Source: Cryptomeria japonica
Taxonomy: Eukaryota > Streptophyta > Pinopsida > Cupressales > Cupressaceae
Direction of reading: 5' to 3'
Length of the DNA: 64,000 nucleotides
Assembly (NCBI RefSeq): GCF_030272615.1
Contig: NC_081415.1
Span: 229,845,303 to 229,909,302 of the forward strand
Shown here one piece after another: positions 12,701-23,925 of this stretch. The first letter of the stretch is position 1. Each line of letters opens with the position of its first letter. The position numbers and the translations under genes are program-made. Below the pieces are notes generated by a model. The model worked only from the letters and a program-made list of their open reading frames with translations. It did not search any database and had not been told where the DNA came from.

Positions 12701-14476
12701 ACTTGCTTATTTAATTGTATCAATTGTATGTAGTGGTTGTTTGCAATAAATCATATTGTCTCGACTTCAGATATGTTTGGTTAGTTGGCTTGGAGATTAT
12801 CAATTAAAAATAAAAGGGCCTAAAGATTATATATTTCTTTATTTTAGTGCATTGAACTAGTTTCAAGTTAATTAATAAATTAAATTATTGTAATTTATAC
12901 TAAATGTTGAATTGGACTATCAAGTGCAATGAATTAAATCTTATCATGTGTTTTTTAAATTTTCTACTAAATACATAGAATAAAAGATGATTTATTAATA
13001 CAAACAAATTATTGTCTTTACTTCTTTTATAATATATGAATAAATAATCAAATACTTAATTAATGCAAATAATGCAAATGAGAATCTTTACTAATTTATT
13101 ATTTGTTGGGATTGCATGTTTTGTTTGGTTGTTTTGACTTTAATTTATTGAAAGAATGTTTGTTGTAATAAATCAATGATTTGTAAAAGATTTTATATTA
13201 ATGTAACGAATATTAAATATAATATATTTAAATATTAAATTTGAGATACAATGACATCGTATTATTTATTTGAGTAAGATTTTAAATTGATGAAGCTGAT
13301 TAGTTTATTTTTCTCAATGAAAAACAAATTATTCTAATCTATCATGAAATAAATGATTAGATTCCATGGCTATGATGTGGATTTTTTTTAGATTTGAATG
13401 AGTCTAGATTAAGCTATCCTTTCTCTTCTTCCGAACTTGGGATCTTCTCTTAAAGGAAGAGATGACATGTGTTGATTATTAAAGTCAAAGAAATAAAATC
13501 TATTAGGAAGATATCATTTTATCTATTAATTTGGAATCTCCAAAGCTTGGCAAGTGATGTGATGTAGATCTTGATAGCTATAGAATGGATTATACCTTAT
13601 ATAAAGATTTATTTAATTAACACTCGAACCTATTATAATGCTATCAAAGGAGAAGTAAGGGGTAATAAAAGACCCATGCAGATTCATTTAAGGGGATCCA
13701 TAATCCAATGTTGTAACTAAGAGTTTAACAAGCCTAGGCATAGCTAAGATTGGATTGGTCTTAAGTTCAAGACCAAAATTGGATGCAAAATTACCAAAAT
13801 TCAAATTTTAGATGCACCAAGGCAAATGATGAAATAACTTATTTTTCCAATAATTTACCACCTAAGTAGTTTGTAGGTCACCTAAGTGATTTGTGTTAGT
13901 GTGGATAAGGTTTCTTTATTTAACTAGCTCACTAGTAGGTCCTATTTGCATGTTAGGTTTACTTAAGTCCTAGGAATCTTTTTGAAAGTCTTAGTTGTCA
14001 TGTGATCTTATCTCGGCATTTACTTCTTGCCCTAAGTCATTTAATAATTATCAAGTTATTTGTCTCATTGTTTAGGATTAAGACACATGTCATGATCTTG
14101 TCTAATCCTACCTATCAACCTTGCCTATATAAGAAAGAAATAATATGTACATTTTTCTATGTGAATGTCCAACATCAATCTAATCCATTGTGTCCATAAT
14201 CATGAATTATTTTTCTATTGTTGCTCTCCTGTGGAAGGTATATTTTTGGTTTGCAAGTAATCCTAGAGGATTGAGTCCATTAGCACGACTATATAACAAT
14301 TTGTAGGTAGCCTAGGTGATCAAATATGATACATATAATTTACTTGAGAATCATATGTGATTAATTGTAAAATCAATATTGTTGCATGTCTTGCTTCTTG
14401 GATTTCAAAGGCAATTATTAAGGCTACAAGGAAAACAAAGAGAGCATATGATAAAATAGATTTAAAAACTAGAAGG
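9719..14476. other. Spacer, no gene seen
   Basis: Very AT-rich DNA with short ORFs lacking any family resemblance. A 55-bp tandem repeat lies at 10204-10313. The segment at about 13850-14330 contains TATATAAG (near 14124) and could be part of an old LTR, but no partner or boundary was found. Confidence 0.4.
10204..10313. repeat. 55-bp tandem duplication
   Basis: The segment beginning TCATCTTCACATTATTC at 10204 is repeated head-to-tail from 10259 with only one or two changes (for example CATCTGATC versus CATTTGATC). Confidence 0.85.
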
Positions 14477-14481
14477 CATGG

Positions 14482-15288
14482 TGATGCAGGAGTACCAGAG
14501 TAGTTCAAATCGGCTTTTGGATTTGATCTCGGTGAGACATTGATCCTAGTATTGGCCCGGTATTGGTATGTTCTTACCGGTTGGTTTTGCAGTGTATGGA
14601 GTGAAGATGAATCAGGTTGCAGGTGGTTTCCATAACTTGCGGATTGTTGGACGATGTTGTTTTGGGCCTTGACCAATGTTTCCGGAGGACCGCGTGATTT
14701 TTTATGCATTTGAAGATGTTATTGATGATTTGGGTCGACATGTTATCGTTTACACATTTCATCATGAATTGGTTGGTCTTTGGACAACTTGATCGAGTTG
14801 TTATTGCTTGCAGATGGTATAAAGGGAAAGTTTAGAGATTCATTTTGAGGACAGAGATTGGAGGAAGAAGAGATCGAATGAAGATGTAGATTCTAGATAG
14901 ATTTTGGTCCGCAGGGGACTAAAGTTCAGAGGGACTGAAGTCCGGATCAGTGTAGAACAATGCAAACTGTTACTGAAGACCTATTTGTCGAGCAAAAGAT
15001 CTGTGGATCTTAGTTTTGTGTTGTATAGATTGTTTTGTAATCCTAGGCTCTGGCCTAGTAGGTGTAGCCACTAAAGGCATATGTAATTCACTAAATGCTT
15101 ATAATGATTGATCTATCAGGTTACCAGTTATATTGTGTGTTCCTTCTACCATCTAGGTTGCTCTTTATCTATTTATCGGTTATATCTTGTGTTGTGTTAC
15201 CGATTTTCGGTATCTTGCATGGTGTCTTGTGTTATGTGCTACAAGGCAGGGATGTCCTTCATTGGATCTCCCTACCTTGACTGTGTTA
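14482..15288 (+). repeat. 5' LTR of element G
   Basis: About 807 bp, starting TGATGCAGGAG. It contains a TATA-like GTATAAAGGG near 14816 followed by GTTTAGAGATTC, a plausible transcription start region. It differs from the 3' LTR at scattered positions (several per 100 bases by eye). Confidence 0.85.
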
Positions 15289-15290
15289 AT

Positions 15291-15302
15291 TGGTATTAGA
15301 GC
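15291..15302 (+). promoter_or_regulatory. Primer binding site of element G
   Basis: TGGTATTAGAGC, one base off the usual TGGTATCAGAGC complementary to initiator tRNA-Met, two bases after the left LTR. Confidence 0.8.
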
Positions 15303-15643
15303 TAGTTTGTGAACGTGTTGATCGAAGAAGACCTGGTTATATATCGGTTGGTTGGAAAGGAAGTTGAGGCAGCTTGTAGACTTGCTCAGATCGCTAAACG
15401 TGAGTCAATGCAAGGCTTGCAAGTAGACCGTCAAACCTAGAGCTTGAGGCAATTAGTGGGTGGAGACTTGAAAAGATCGCCAAACCGAGGCAAGCTGCAA
15501 GGTGGACCAGTAGATCACTGAGGAGAGGCAATCAAAACCTGTAGTCAGATCAATGAACCCCTGAGGCAATTGCAAGTACCTACTGACAAATCACCAAACC
15601 GGATCAAGTGATGGGACTCCCTTTTCAATTAACCCTGAGAGTC

Positions 15644-16438
15644 TGATGCAGGAGAACCAGAGTAGTTCAAATCGGCCTTTGGATTTGATCCCGCTGAGAC
15701 ATCGATCTCGGTATTGGTATGTACTTATCGGTTGGTTTTGCAGTGTATGGAGCGAATATGAATCAGGTTGCGGGTGGTTTCCATAACTTGTGGATCATTG
15801 AATGATGTTGTTTTGGGCCTTGTCCGATGTTTCCGGAGGACCGCATGAATTTTTATGCATTTGAAGATATTCATGATGATTTGGGTCGACATGTTATCAT
15901 TTACACGTTTCATCACGAACCGGTTGGTCTTTGGCCGACTTGATCGAGTTGTTATTGCTTGCAGATGGTATAAAGGGAAATTTTAGAGATTCATTTTGAG
16001 GACAACAATCGAAGGAAGAAGAGATCGAGTGAAGATGTAGTTTCTGAAGAGATTCTGGTCTGGGGAGACTGAAGTCTAGAGGGACTAAAGTCCAGATCAG
16101 TGCAGAATAGTGCAGATTGTTACCGAAGACCTATTTGTTGAGCAGAAGATCTATGAATCTTAGTTTTGTGTTGTATGGATTGTTTTGTAATCCTGGGCTA
16201 TGGTCCAACAGGTGTAGCCGCCGAAGGCATATATAATTCACTAAATGCTTATAATGATTTATCTATCGGGTTGTTGGTTATATCATGTGTTCCTTCTACC
16301 AGTTAGGTTTCTCTTTATCTGTTTATCGGTTATATCTTGTGTTGTGTTACTGATTGTCGGTATCTTGCATGGTGTCTTGTGTTATGGGCTGCAAGGCGGG
16401 GATGTCCTTCATTGGATCTCCCTACCTTGACTACGTCA
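15644..16438 (+). repeat. 3' LTR of element G
   Basis: About 795 bp, direct repeat of 14482-15288, ending in TCA and immediately followed by the target-site duplication CATGG at 16439-16443. Confidence 0.85.
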
Positions 16439-16646
16439 CATGGAATAGGTTTGACAAAGAGGGAAAGGGTTTTTAGGTGTGAACATGAGAAAACACAGTA
16501 CTCATAGGTAGGAAAAAGATAAACTAGGAGAACCAGCATAGTCGGGGCTAGGGAGAAAGACAACATATAGTGAAAATAGGTTGGTGAAATAAATAGATGA
16601 TATCCCTCGATAGAAACCCTAGGAACAAAAAGGTAAAAGTAAAACA

Positions 16647-17856
16647 ATGGAAATAGGTTCTAAGGTTTTGAATTTGACATTATATCATCTCAAGGACTGT
16701 GCCTTCTTTGCAAAATGACATGATAAAGGAGGAGAGAGAAGAAATTTTTTTAAAATGTGGAAGGAGCAATGAGGTGAGGGTGTTATTGTTAAATTTCTAG
16801 AGAATGATTGTTTCTTGGTCTTATGCCTTACTTTAGATGAATAGAAGATGATTATGGAGAAAGAGAAACTCTCATGGATGAGAGTGATTTTTATTTAAAA
16901 GATTGGGAGGCAAATTTTTATTCATCAAAATAGAGATTCGAAAAGATCCAAATATGGTATAAGCTTGAGAATTTACCAATGGAATACTAGGATGGAGAAA
17001 TCTTAGAATTAATAGAAAATGAGCTAGGTAATGACATGGGATCATATGTATGTGCACAGGAAAGATGGAACTTGAGTGGTTATAGATCTTACATCAAGAT
17101 TTGTGTTGAAATGAAGCCAAACAACATCGGATGGAATGAACATGAAATAGTAACATAAGCAAATAGATTGACACAAAAAGTAGAATGCAATCTATCACTA
17201 AGAGGTGATGTGCTAGGTTATCACGGGTTTAGGAACTCCCATAGCCAAGACTTCAATAAAAATCTAGAGGACAACAAGAAAAACTTAAAAGGAGATAGCT
17301 CCTCACAAAACATGGAAAACACCCTGATATCTTATATGTCAAAGAGGAATGTTTAGCAAGAAAAGGGGGGAATATTGGAGCAGAGCCAAATAAAAGAAAA
17401 TTGCTCGACGAAGGAGAAAGCTCAAGAAGAGGAGTTTCAATATTAGTCTGTGAGCAAAGAGAGAAGACAATATTAACACAATACTTGAGGTAGGAAGTGA
17501 CCTTATGGATTTGGTTGATAGGGTGAGGGAGGATGTGAAGAAGAAAGATCATGAAGGGTTAGATGATTGAAAAGAGGAGTCAAACTTCTTGGATAAGGTG
17601 ACTAATGATGAAGCAAAAAAGGAAGAAGTTGAGGTGATAGAAAACTCCAAGATAGGTAGGAGCATATTGGAGATAGGAAGGAAAGAAGTAGAAAATATGG
17701 GGATCAACCAATCAAGCAGAATCTAGATTTTGAGGAAGCCAAAATAAGAGGTAAAAAATAAACCAAGAGAAGATGAATCAAGATGGGGAGGCAAATGGTC
17801 AGATGAAAATCCTCATGTTACTCAAATCAGGGAAGGGCGTTACCCTTCTTAAGGCA
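16647..17856 (+). pseudogene. LINE ORF1 (DUF4283-like), decayed
   Basis: From the ATG at 16647 the frame reads through a stretch containing LYHLKDCAFFAK, then GEGVIVKFLENDCFLVL, and after a frame change DWEANFYSS, IWYKLENLPMEY and ILELIENELG. This follows the plant LINE ORF1 pattern: an N-terminal nucleic-acid-binding region of DUF4283 type with a hallmark (W-x-K/R-L-x-N-L-P-x-E-Y/F-W) segment at about 16950-16995. The tryptophan after EY is replaced by a stop (TAG). The C-terminal half is rich in Lys and Glu and has several stops. ORF1 proteins of this group bind the element's RNA; this copy is inactive. Confidence 0.65.
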
Positions 17857-17858
17857 TT

Positions 17859-19975
17859 ATGAAACTCATATCCTGGAACGTTAGGGGCTTAAATTCCCCT
17901 AACAAAAAAATTCTAGTAATTCACCACATGAATGTGGCCTTAGCAAATGTTTATATAATGAAAGAGAAAAAATTAGGGAAAGTTGAATTTTTTGGATTAG
18001 AAGGTGCATCTAGAGGACTCGTCACATTTTAGAAACTTAAATCAACGTATGTCAAGAAAGTGGCAACAAGCAATAACTGGCTAGGTTGTGAGGTAAATAA
18101 TATAACTTCAAATCTACATTTCTTTCTAGTAAATGTATATAGTACCACTTCTTGAACTACTAAAAATTTTTTGGGGGGAGAAATAGATTATTTGTGGAGG
18201 GACTCAAACTATAGGATCTACATAAAAGGAGTGGATTTCAACACAATTATCCGTAATCAAGACAAAAGAGGGGGGATAAAAAGAAATTGAAATTTGAAAT
18301 AGAATTTGAGGACATTGTACAATTAAATTTGCTAATGGAGATTCTAATGTCAAATGGGACATTCACTTGGAACAATAGGAGGATATGATTTAGCAACATA
18401 GTTGAGAATTTGGAAAAATTATATTTAAAGAAGATCTAGGTTGCACTTCCCTTATTCATTACTGTTCAACTCTTTCAAGAGGTAGTAATTCATCTTGTTG
18501 GACATTTTCCTATGTCTCATTTCTCCTTATCCATCCTTAAGCATGAAAATCATTGTAAATTGAGAAGAAATGGCAGCTACTTCAATCATCCTATAAATGG
18601 TTTTGTTTAAGTAGTTTTGTCTTGTTGTTAGTGTAGGATAGGTTTTTAGATGTTTTTTTTAAAATTCCCTAAGTGCTGGTTGGAAATGTGATTTTGTTGT
18701 TCTGGAAGAAAATAATCTTCTTGAGACTGGTTGTAAGCTTGGTTAGGCTGCCAAGAAGACTAGGTAGGGGTGGGTGGGTGGTATGCGTAATATGCCTCCA
18801 TTTAATAGTAATACATCCTATCATTCCCCATTTCATGAAAATGTTTCTCCTATGCCCTCATACTTTATTCATATTTGCATCGGGTGCAAATCCTTTTAAC
18901 AACAATTAGAAAGGAGCATCATTCCAATGTTAGGGTCAAATCACTTTCCTATCAGCTTGGATAATCTAGGAGAAAAAGGACCCACTAGATGTCCTTTTCA
19001 TTCGAAAACATGTGGATGATAGATAAAAACCTATTTACCCTAATTCAAAATTGGTGGGAGGAGACTAAACCCAAAGGAATTGAGATTCAAACTAATGTCA
19101 AAACTAAAAATAGTGGAGAAACAGTTGGAAGAATGGAATAGGACTAGTCTTAAGAACATCTTTAAAACCAAATTGGAGATTGATGGAGAAATAACTTCTC
19201 TAAATGAGGATGTAGTAGCCAAGGAAATGGATGAAGGAAGATTCTTGAAAGAGAAATCATTATTGAATAAGATGAAAGATATACTAGCCAAAGAAGAGGA
19301 ATTTTGGAGTCAAACATCTAGGGAAACTTGGATATGGGATGGAGATAAAAACACCAAGTATTTTCATAATGTAACCAAAGCAAGAAGAGACATTAATAAA
19401 ATAACTTCCCTCAAAGACTTAAATGAGTAGATGTTGAAAAAGCCAGAAGAATTAAGGGAGGGAGTAGTAAATTATTTTAGAAAATTATTAAATAATTGCA
19501 AAGGGTTGAATCTATCTTGACACAATCAGGAATTTTGGCAAGCATATCCAACTTGGTGTCAACATAATAAAATAAGGAGTTAATGAAACCATTCACTAAA
19601 GAGGAGATTAAAAAAAGAACTTAACCAATTGCATCTGGATAAAGCACCAGGGTTGAATGGTTACTTGACTAGTTGTTTTCAAAAGTATTGGATCATAATA
19701 GGGGGAGTTGGTTGAGGCAATTGAGAACTCAAGGAAAACATGGAAAGTTTCAAAAGAAATCAATAACACATTCATAGTCTTTATCCCAAAGAAGGATAAG
19801 CCTACAACATTAGATGAATTCACACCAATTTCTCTGTGTAATACCATTTACATTTTTGTGGCAAAAGCTATAGCCAATAGGCTTAAAGTGATCCTTACAA
19901 ACATCATATAAGAAGAAAAAACCATATTTGTACCAAAAAGGTCTATCATGGATGGGATCATCATAGCACAAGAAG
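17859..19975 (+). pseudogene. LINE ORF2, left part: endonuclease and start of RT
   Basis: The ATG at 17859 begins MKLISWNVRGLNSPNKK, the standard start of the apurinic-type endonuclease domain of plant LINE ORF2. The rest of the endonuclease (to about 18450) is broken by stops. At 19080-19430 an intact stretch reads KLKIVEKQLEEWN ... WIWDGDKNTKYFHN, the conserved linker before RT. RT motifs follow: KKELNQLHLDKAPGLNG (about 19610-19665), then FIVFIPKKDKPTTLDEFTPIS (19773-19833) and ANRLKVIL, ending DGIIIAQE. The frame is then cut at 19975 by the LTR of element A. Several frameshifts and stops show that it is dead. Confidence 0.8.
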
Positions 19976-20746
19976 TTTTGGGATTAAGGTGTCTCATCCT
20001 TAGGGTCAAAACATGTTTATTTTATTGCGCCCACTTTGGAAGTCCTAAAATTAGCAGACTAGTGTCAAAGGTTTCTATGTTGGAACTATGACAATTTCTA
20101 TTATTTACTATGATAGTTACTAGTTTAGTGGAAGACTCATGGAGAGTTATTATTTGGAAATTGGTATTTATAGTGGGGTTCACTTTTGACAAGTGGTGTG
20201 AGCTAGGTGTTTCATATAGCAGCGTGACTATTATGGATGCGTTATGCATTGTTGCATTAGAAGTTGTTATATGCAATGTGTCATGGGTTTAGAAAGTTGT
20301 AGTTTATGACACCACACACCTCTTTGGTGTTTGAACTTTAGTTTTGGAAACCATGGGTGCTTTTTTCTTTTGTTGATCTCTATAAATATGTCGCTTCTTT
20401 GTGCATTTTGTATGATAGGCTGGATATCTTCTAAGAAGCTTTCATGAGCTGAATATTATCTTGAATTCTATCTTGTATCTACTCCTAAAGAGCATTGCCT
20501 TTGGGAATTGTATTGTAATTATTGGTGTTACTAATAATACAATTGAGTTTGGCTTTCAGAGTGTGGGTTTTTTCTTGAAAGGGTTTTCCCACGTATATCT
20601 AGAGTTGTGGTTTTATTTGTTTAAATTTGATTTTATATATGTTTATCTAATCTACAATAGTTAAAGAGTTTGTAAGAAATTTATGAATCAACTCTCCTAA
20701 TAGATTAGCATTCGGAAGCACTACTCCACACTTTGGATTCCTTTCA
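19976..20746 (+). repeat. 5' LTR of Copia A
   Basis: 771 bp, starting TTTTGGGATTAAGG (originally TGTTGGG..., as in the 3' copy) and ending CCTTTCA. Two bases on, a degraded primer site TGATATCAAAAA (20749-20760) stands where TGGTATCAGAGC is expected. Confidence 0.85.
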
Positions 20747-20866
20747 ATTGATATCAAAAATTGACCAACTTTGTTTTTGTTGTCAGGTTGACAAGTTTTT
20801 TGTGCTAGTCTAGTTTGAGTGGGAGTTTTTTAGAGGAAGATTTCATAAATTTGTTGCATCTTTTAT

Positions 20867-22020
20867 ATGGAAAGCACATCCAAAAAAATAGGGATGGATA
20901 AATTTAATGACAATATTTAAGTTGTGGAAACTCAGAATGAAGAACATGCTCATGGATAGAGATCTATGGGTCGTGGTTTCTTTGGAAAAACCACAAAATA
21001 CATTGCAGGATGAATGGGATAAAATGGATCAAAAAGCCAAGGGTTTGATAAGATTGTTTGGCTAATTTAGTGCTCTTTAATGTCCAGAGAAGATTTCAAA
21101 TACACTTTAGAAAACTCTTGGTGGTATTTATCAAGGGAAATCTTGTTAAATAAGTTATTCTCGATAAAGAAGTTGTATTCACTGTAGGTGGAGGAAGGAG
21201 GATCTGTTGCAAATCACATGAATATGTTCAACATGTTGGTTACTCAACTGAATTTTGTTGGTGACAAGATTGATGATAAATATAAATGTATTCTTTTGTT
21301 ATGTTCTTTTTCAAACTCATGTGATCACATTGTGATGTCCATTGGAAGCACAACAACCACTTTCAAGATGGAGGATGTGGTTGGTTTGTTGTAATTTGAA
21401 GAGATGTGAAGAAAATATTCTGAGATGGCTAAGGAGGCCTTGGTTTCTCATGGTAGAATGATGGATAAAAGAAAGAAAAGGGACAAGAAGGGTAAATCCA
21501 AGTCTCAAGGAGATTTAAGTCTTTTGGTAAAAATTCCAAGGCAAAATGTTGGAACTACGATGAATTTGGTCATTTCTAAAAAGAGTGCAAGGAGGAGAAG
21601 AAAAAGAAAGGTAAAAAGGATTTCTTCAATTCTGACTTTAATAAATCCTCTCATGATGAAGTAGATTCTTTTGTTGCAACATTCACAACACATGTATCAG
21701 AAGATGTGTGGTATATAGATTCAAGTACCTCTTTCCACATGGCCTATCATAGAGGTTGGTTTTCAAAGTAAAAAGATTTTAATGGTTGGAAGGTGTATCT
21801 AAATGATGATACTCACCTGAATGTTGTTGGTCATGGAAGAGTTAATATCTGGTTCCTTGATGTCAGAGTGAAAGAAATTGATGGTGTCTTGCATATCCCT
21901 GGTTTGGTACGGAACCTACTTTTAATTAGCAAGCTAAGTGATGTGGGTGTGCAGGTTGTTTTATTTAAAGGTGGATGCAAGATGGCAAGAGGCTCTATGT
22001 TTCTTGCTAAGGGTGTTTAG
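20867..22020 (+). pseudogene. Copia A gag and protease, 5' half of polyprotein
   Basis: The ATG at 20867 starts MESTSKKIGMDKF. After a frame change WKLRMKNMLMDRDLWVVVS follows, the standard opening of Copia Gag. At 21188-21390 VEEGGSVANHMNMFNMLVTQL is the conserved Gag region. At about 21545-21590 a zinc knuckle reads CWNYDEFGHF, stop, KEC (C-x2-C altered to C-x2-Y). Protease follows at 21708-21740 as VWYIDSSTSFHM, where the usual D-S-G-A-S has become DSSTS. The segment 21793-22020 (DTHLNVVGHGRVNI ... LVRNLLLISKLSDVG) is the protease-to-integrase linker. Multiple stops and frameshifts. It is cut by element B at 22021-22026. Confidence 0.8.
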
Positions 22021-22026
22021 ATTGGC

Positions 22027-23532
22027 TGTTAGTTAAGATGAGAGGTGGGGGGGGGGGGGGGTGAATCATAAAAACTTCACCATACAATATATTCACCAGA
22101 TTCAACCTCGGTAGCCTTTACTAATATGCAACTATGACTGCAAATCATTCAATACTCATAAATAGATACACTTAAAACATCATAACACATTTAACACTAG
22201 ATTTAACGTGGAAACCCAAATAGGGAAAAACCACTGTGGGATTTCGGACCCACTAAGAAATATACCCTTCTAGAGTATGCTCGGTTAAAAGCTAATCTAG
22301 TTACAGATTACAAAAACACATTGCTAGATGTGACCGGGTTAAGGGATTTCCCTCAGACTTGTTAGAGTCTTGCACTTTGTTAGAAGTGACCCTGTCAAAG
22401 GATTTCAAACACTCATTTAGAATGTTACCTTGCCAGAGGGTTTACAAATAAGACTGTTAAGTCCACTCGGTTAAGAGATTTCTTGTCACTTACAAAATAA
22501 ATCACAGTAATAAAATATATCTGCAACTTCATATCTGAAATGCTAAAGCAGATTCTATATGCTCAAAACAATCTTGTCATAAGACTTATCTTGCTTCTTG
22601 CTAGGCTTCTCAATCTGTTCTTCAATCTTCTGTGCTCGGTGATCACTACTGTCGTGTCACTTTTCTTCTATTTTGCTCACATGCATTGTTCATCAACAGT
22701 TTCTTATTTATGAACAATACCTAATCGCTTAATCTCCTTGATCACATTTCCCATGATCAATCTTAGCCATCATATCTTAAAATGTGACTAGGTTCATTGT
22801 ATCCTTCGATTTGAAAACGTTTTACCTTGCCTTGGAACTTGTGGTAGGTTATGGCTGTTCAATCTGCGTTGTAGATCTTATCTCTTGTATTTTCAATGTC
22901 GTAGATCCTTAACAAACTTCTTGCACGATATACCAATCATCTGATCAACTCCAGCTCATTGGTATTCTACATTTAACAATGTATTTATCCATCCAATGCA
23001 TTTTGTTATTACTCGATTGTTACTCGGTAAATACTGAACTTCACTCGGTAGATATTCTGCCTTCTTTAACCAATAGTGATAACCTTAGGGTTTACCGACT
23101 AGCATCTTTCTCGGTAACATAGAACAGTATCAAGCCTTAACTAATTCTATAGCTTGAACTCTTTTCTCTTTCTTGTTCAGTCTTTGAATACTCACATATA
23201 GGATATCAAAACAATCAAAACAACATAATCTCATCACTGTCTAACTCGGTAATAGTTGCCCATTGAATAACTTATTATTCCCCTTTTATTTTCACATTCA
23301 TTCTGTGTCTCTTACCGACATCTTTATACTTATCAAAACATACTCATTAAGATATGGCAACAACATACTGAATCAGAAAATCAATTGCTTGACATCAATG
23401 ACAAAATAATATTATTAAGATAGTAATCATCCTTTCTCAATTATATCAACAATCTCCAACAACCTTCTCAATATCCTCATACCAACAAACTTATTGAGAT
23501 GCTAACAATCTCCTTTTGTGAAAATGCTAACA
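22027..23532 (-). repeat. 3' LTR of Copia B
   Basis: About 1506 bp, reading (minus) TGTTAGCATTTTCAC ... ending near a long C run (a G tract in + orientation, about 22047-22061). On the minus strand it follows the purine tract AAAGGGGGAGA at the end of the internal region. Confidence 0.9.
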
Positions 23533-23925
23533 ATCTCCCCCTTTGGCATTGATGGCAAAACCAACTTTAATGGCAATACCAACATGATTTATTTCAATTG
23601 ATTCGGATTCAGATTGTTGTTTAAACTTCTCTGAAATTTTTTGAAATTCTCCCCCAGTCATTAGTCTTCTCCCAGCTTCTTCTGTTAGTTCCTTACAAAT
23701 TAGTCTTCTCCCCATTTGACAACAGTGCCAAAAAAAAAAACTAATTCATGATTTCTTCCTTTGTGAAGTAATTTTCCTTGCAGTCTCATTCACGGTCAGA
23801 ACATCTTTGTCTTCAATTACTTTTCTTGTACAACTTTAGGCAACCTCCTAAAGTGTGTAAAGCAGCATCAACTCATAAATAGTTATCCTTTAGATTCATA
23901 GAATTGATGCTTTCACTGAACTCTA
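23533..23925 (-). other. 3' untranslated region of Copia B with repeated purine tracts
   Basis: After the RNase H stop the minus strand has no convincing gene but several purine-rich strings: TGGGGAGAAGA, GGGAGAAGACTAATGA, CTGGGGGAGAA and finally AAAGGGGGAGAT directly before the LTR. A short open frame at 23715-23527 runs through them and is probably chance. Clusters of polypurine tracts before the 3' LTR are described for the Sirevirus branch of Copia; the resemblance is noted only. Confidence 0.6.

Larger units (their letters stand above)
14482..16438 (+). mobile_element. Short non-autonomous LTR retrotransposon (element G)
   Basis: Two direct repeats of about 800 bp (14482-15288 and 15644-16438) enclose only about 355 bp. 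The repeats begin TGATGCAGGAG and end in ...TTA or ...TCA. The 5-bp sequence CATGG precedes the first (14477-14481) and follows the second (16439-16443), a target-site duplication. Two bases after the left LTR is TGGTATTAGAGC (15291-15302), complementary except for one base to the 3' end of initiator tRNA-Met. The internal 355 bp has no ORF and no obvious polypurine tract. No gag or pol is present, so it must have used another element's proteins or be an internal deletion product. Confidence 0.85.

Noticed and set aside
14320-14709. 129-aa minus-strand open frame
   Set aside because: It spans the edge of element G's LTR and has no family resemblance; the counterpart in the second LTR is broken.
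22040-22062. Run of G next to B's LTR end as a regulatory or quadruplex site
   Set aside because: It is a homopolymer whose length differs between the two LTRs, best explained by slippage; only one G run is present.
23527-23715. Small minus-strand frame at the end of element B
   Set aside because: It runs through repeated purine tracts and the LTR edge; most likely untranslated sequence.
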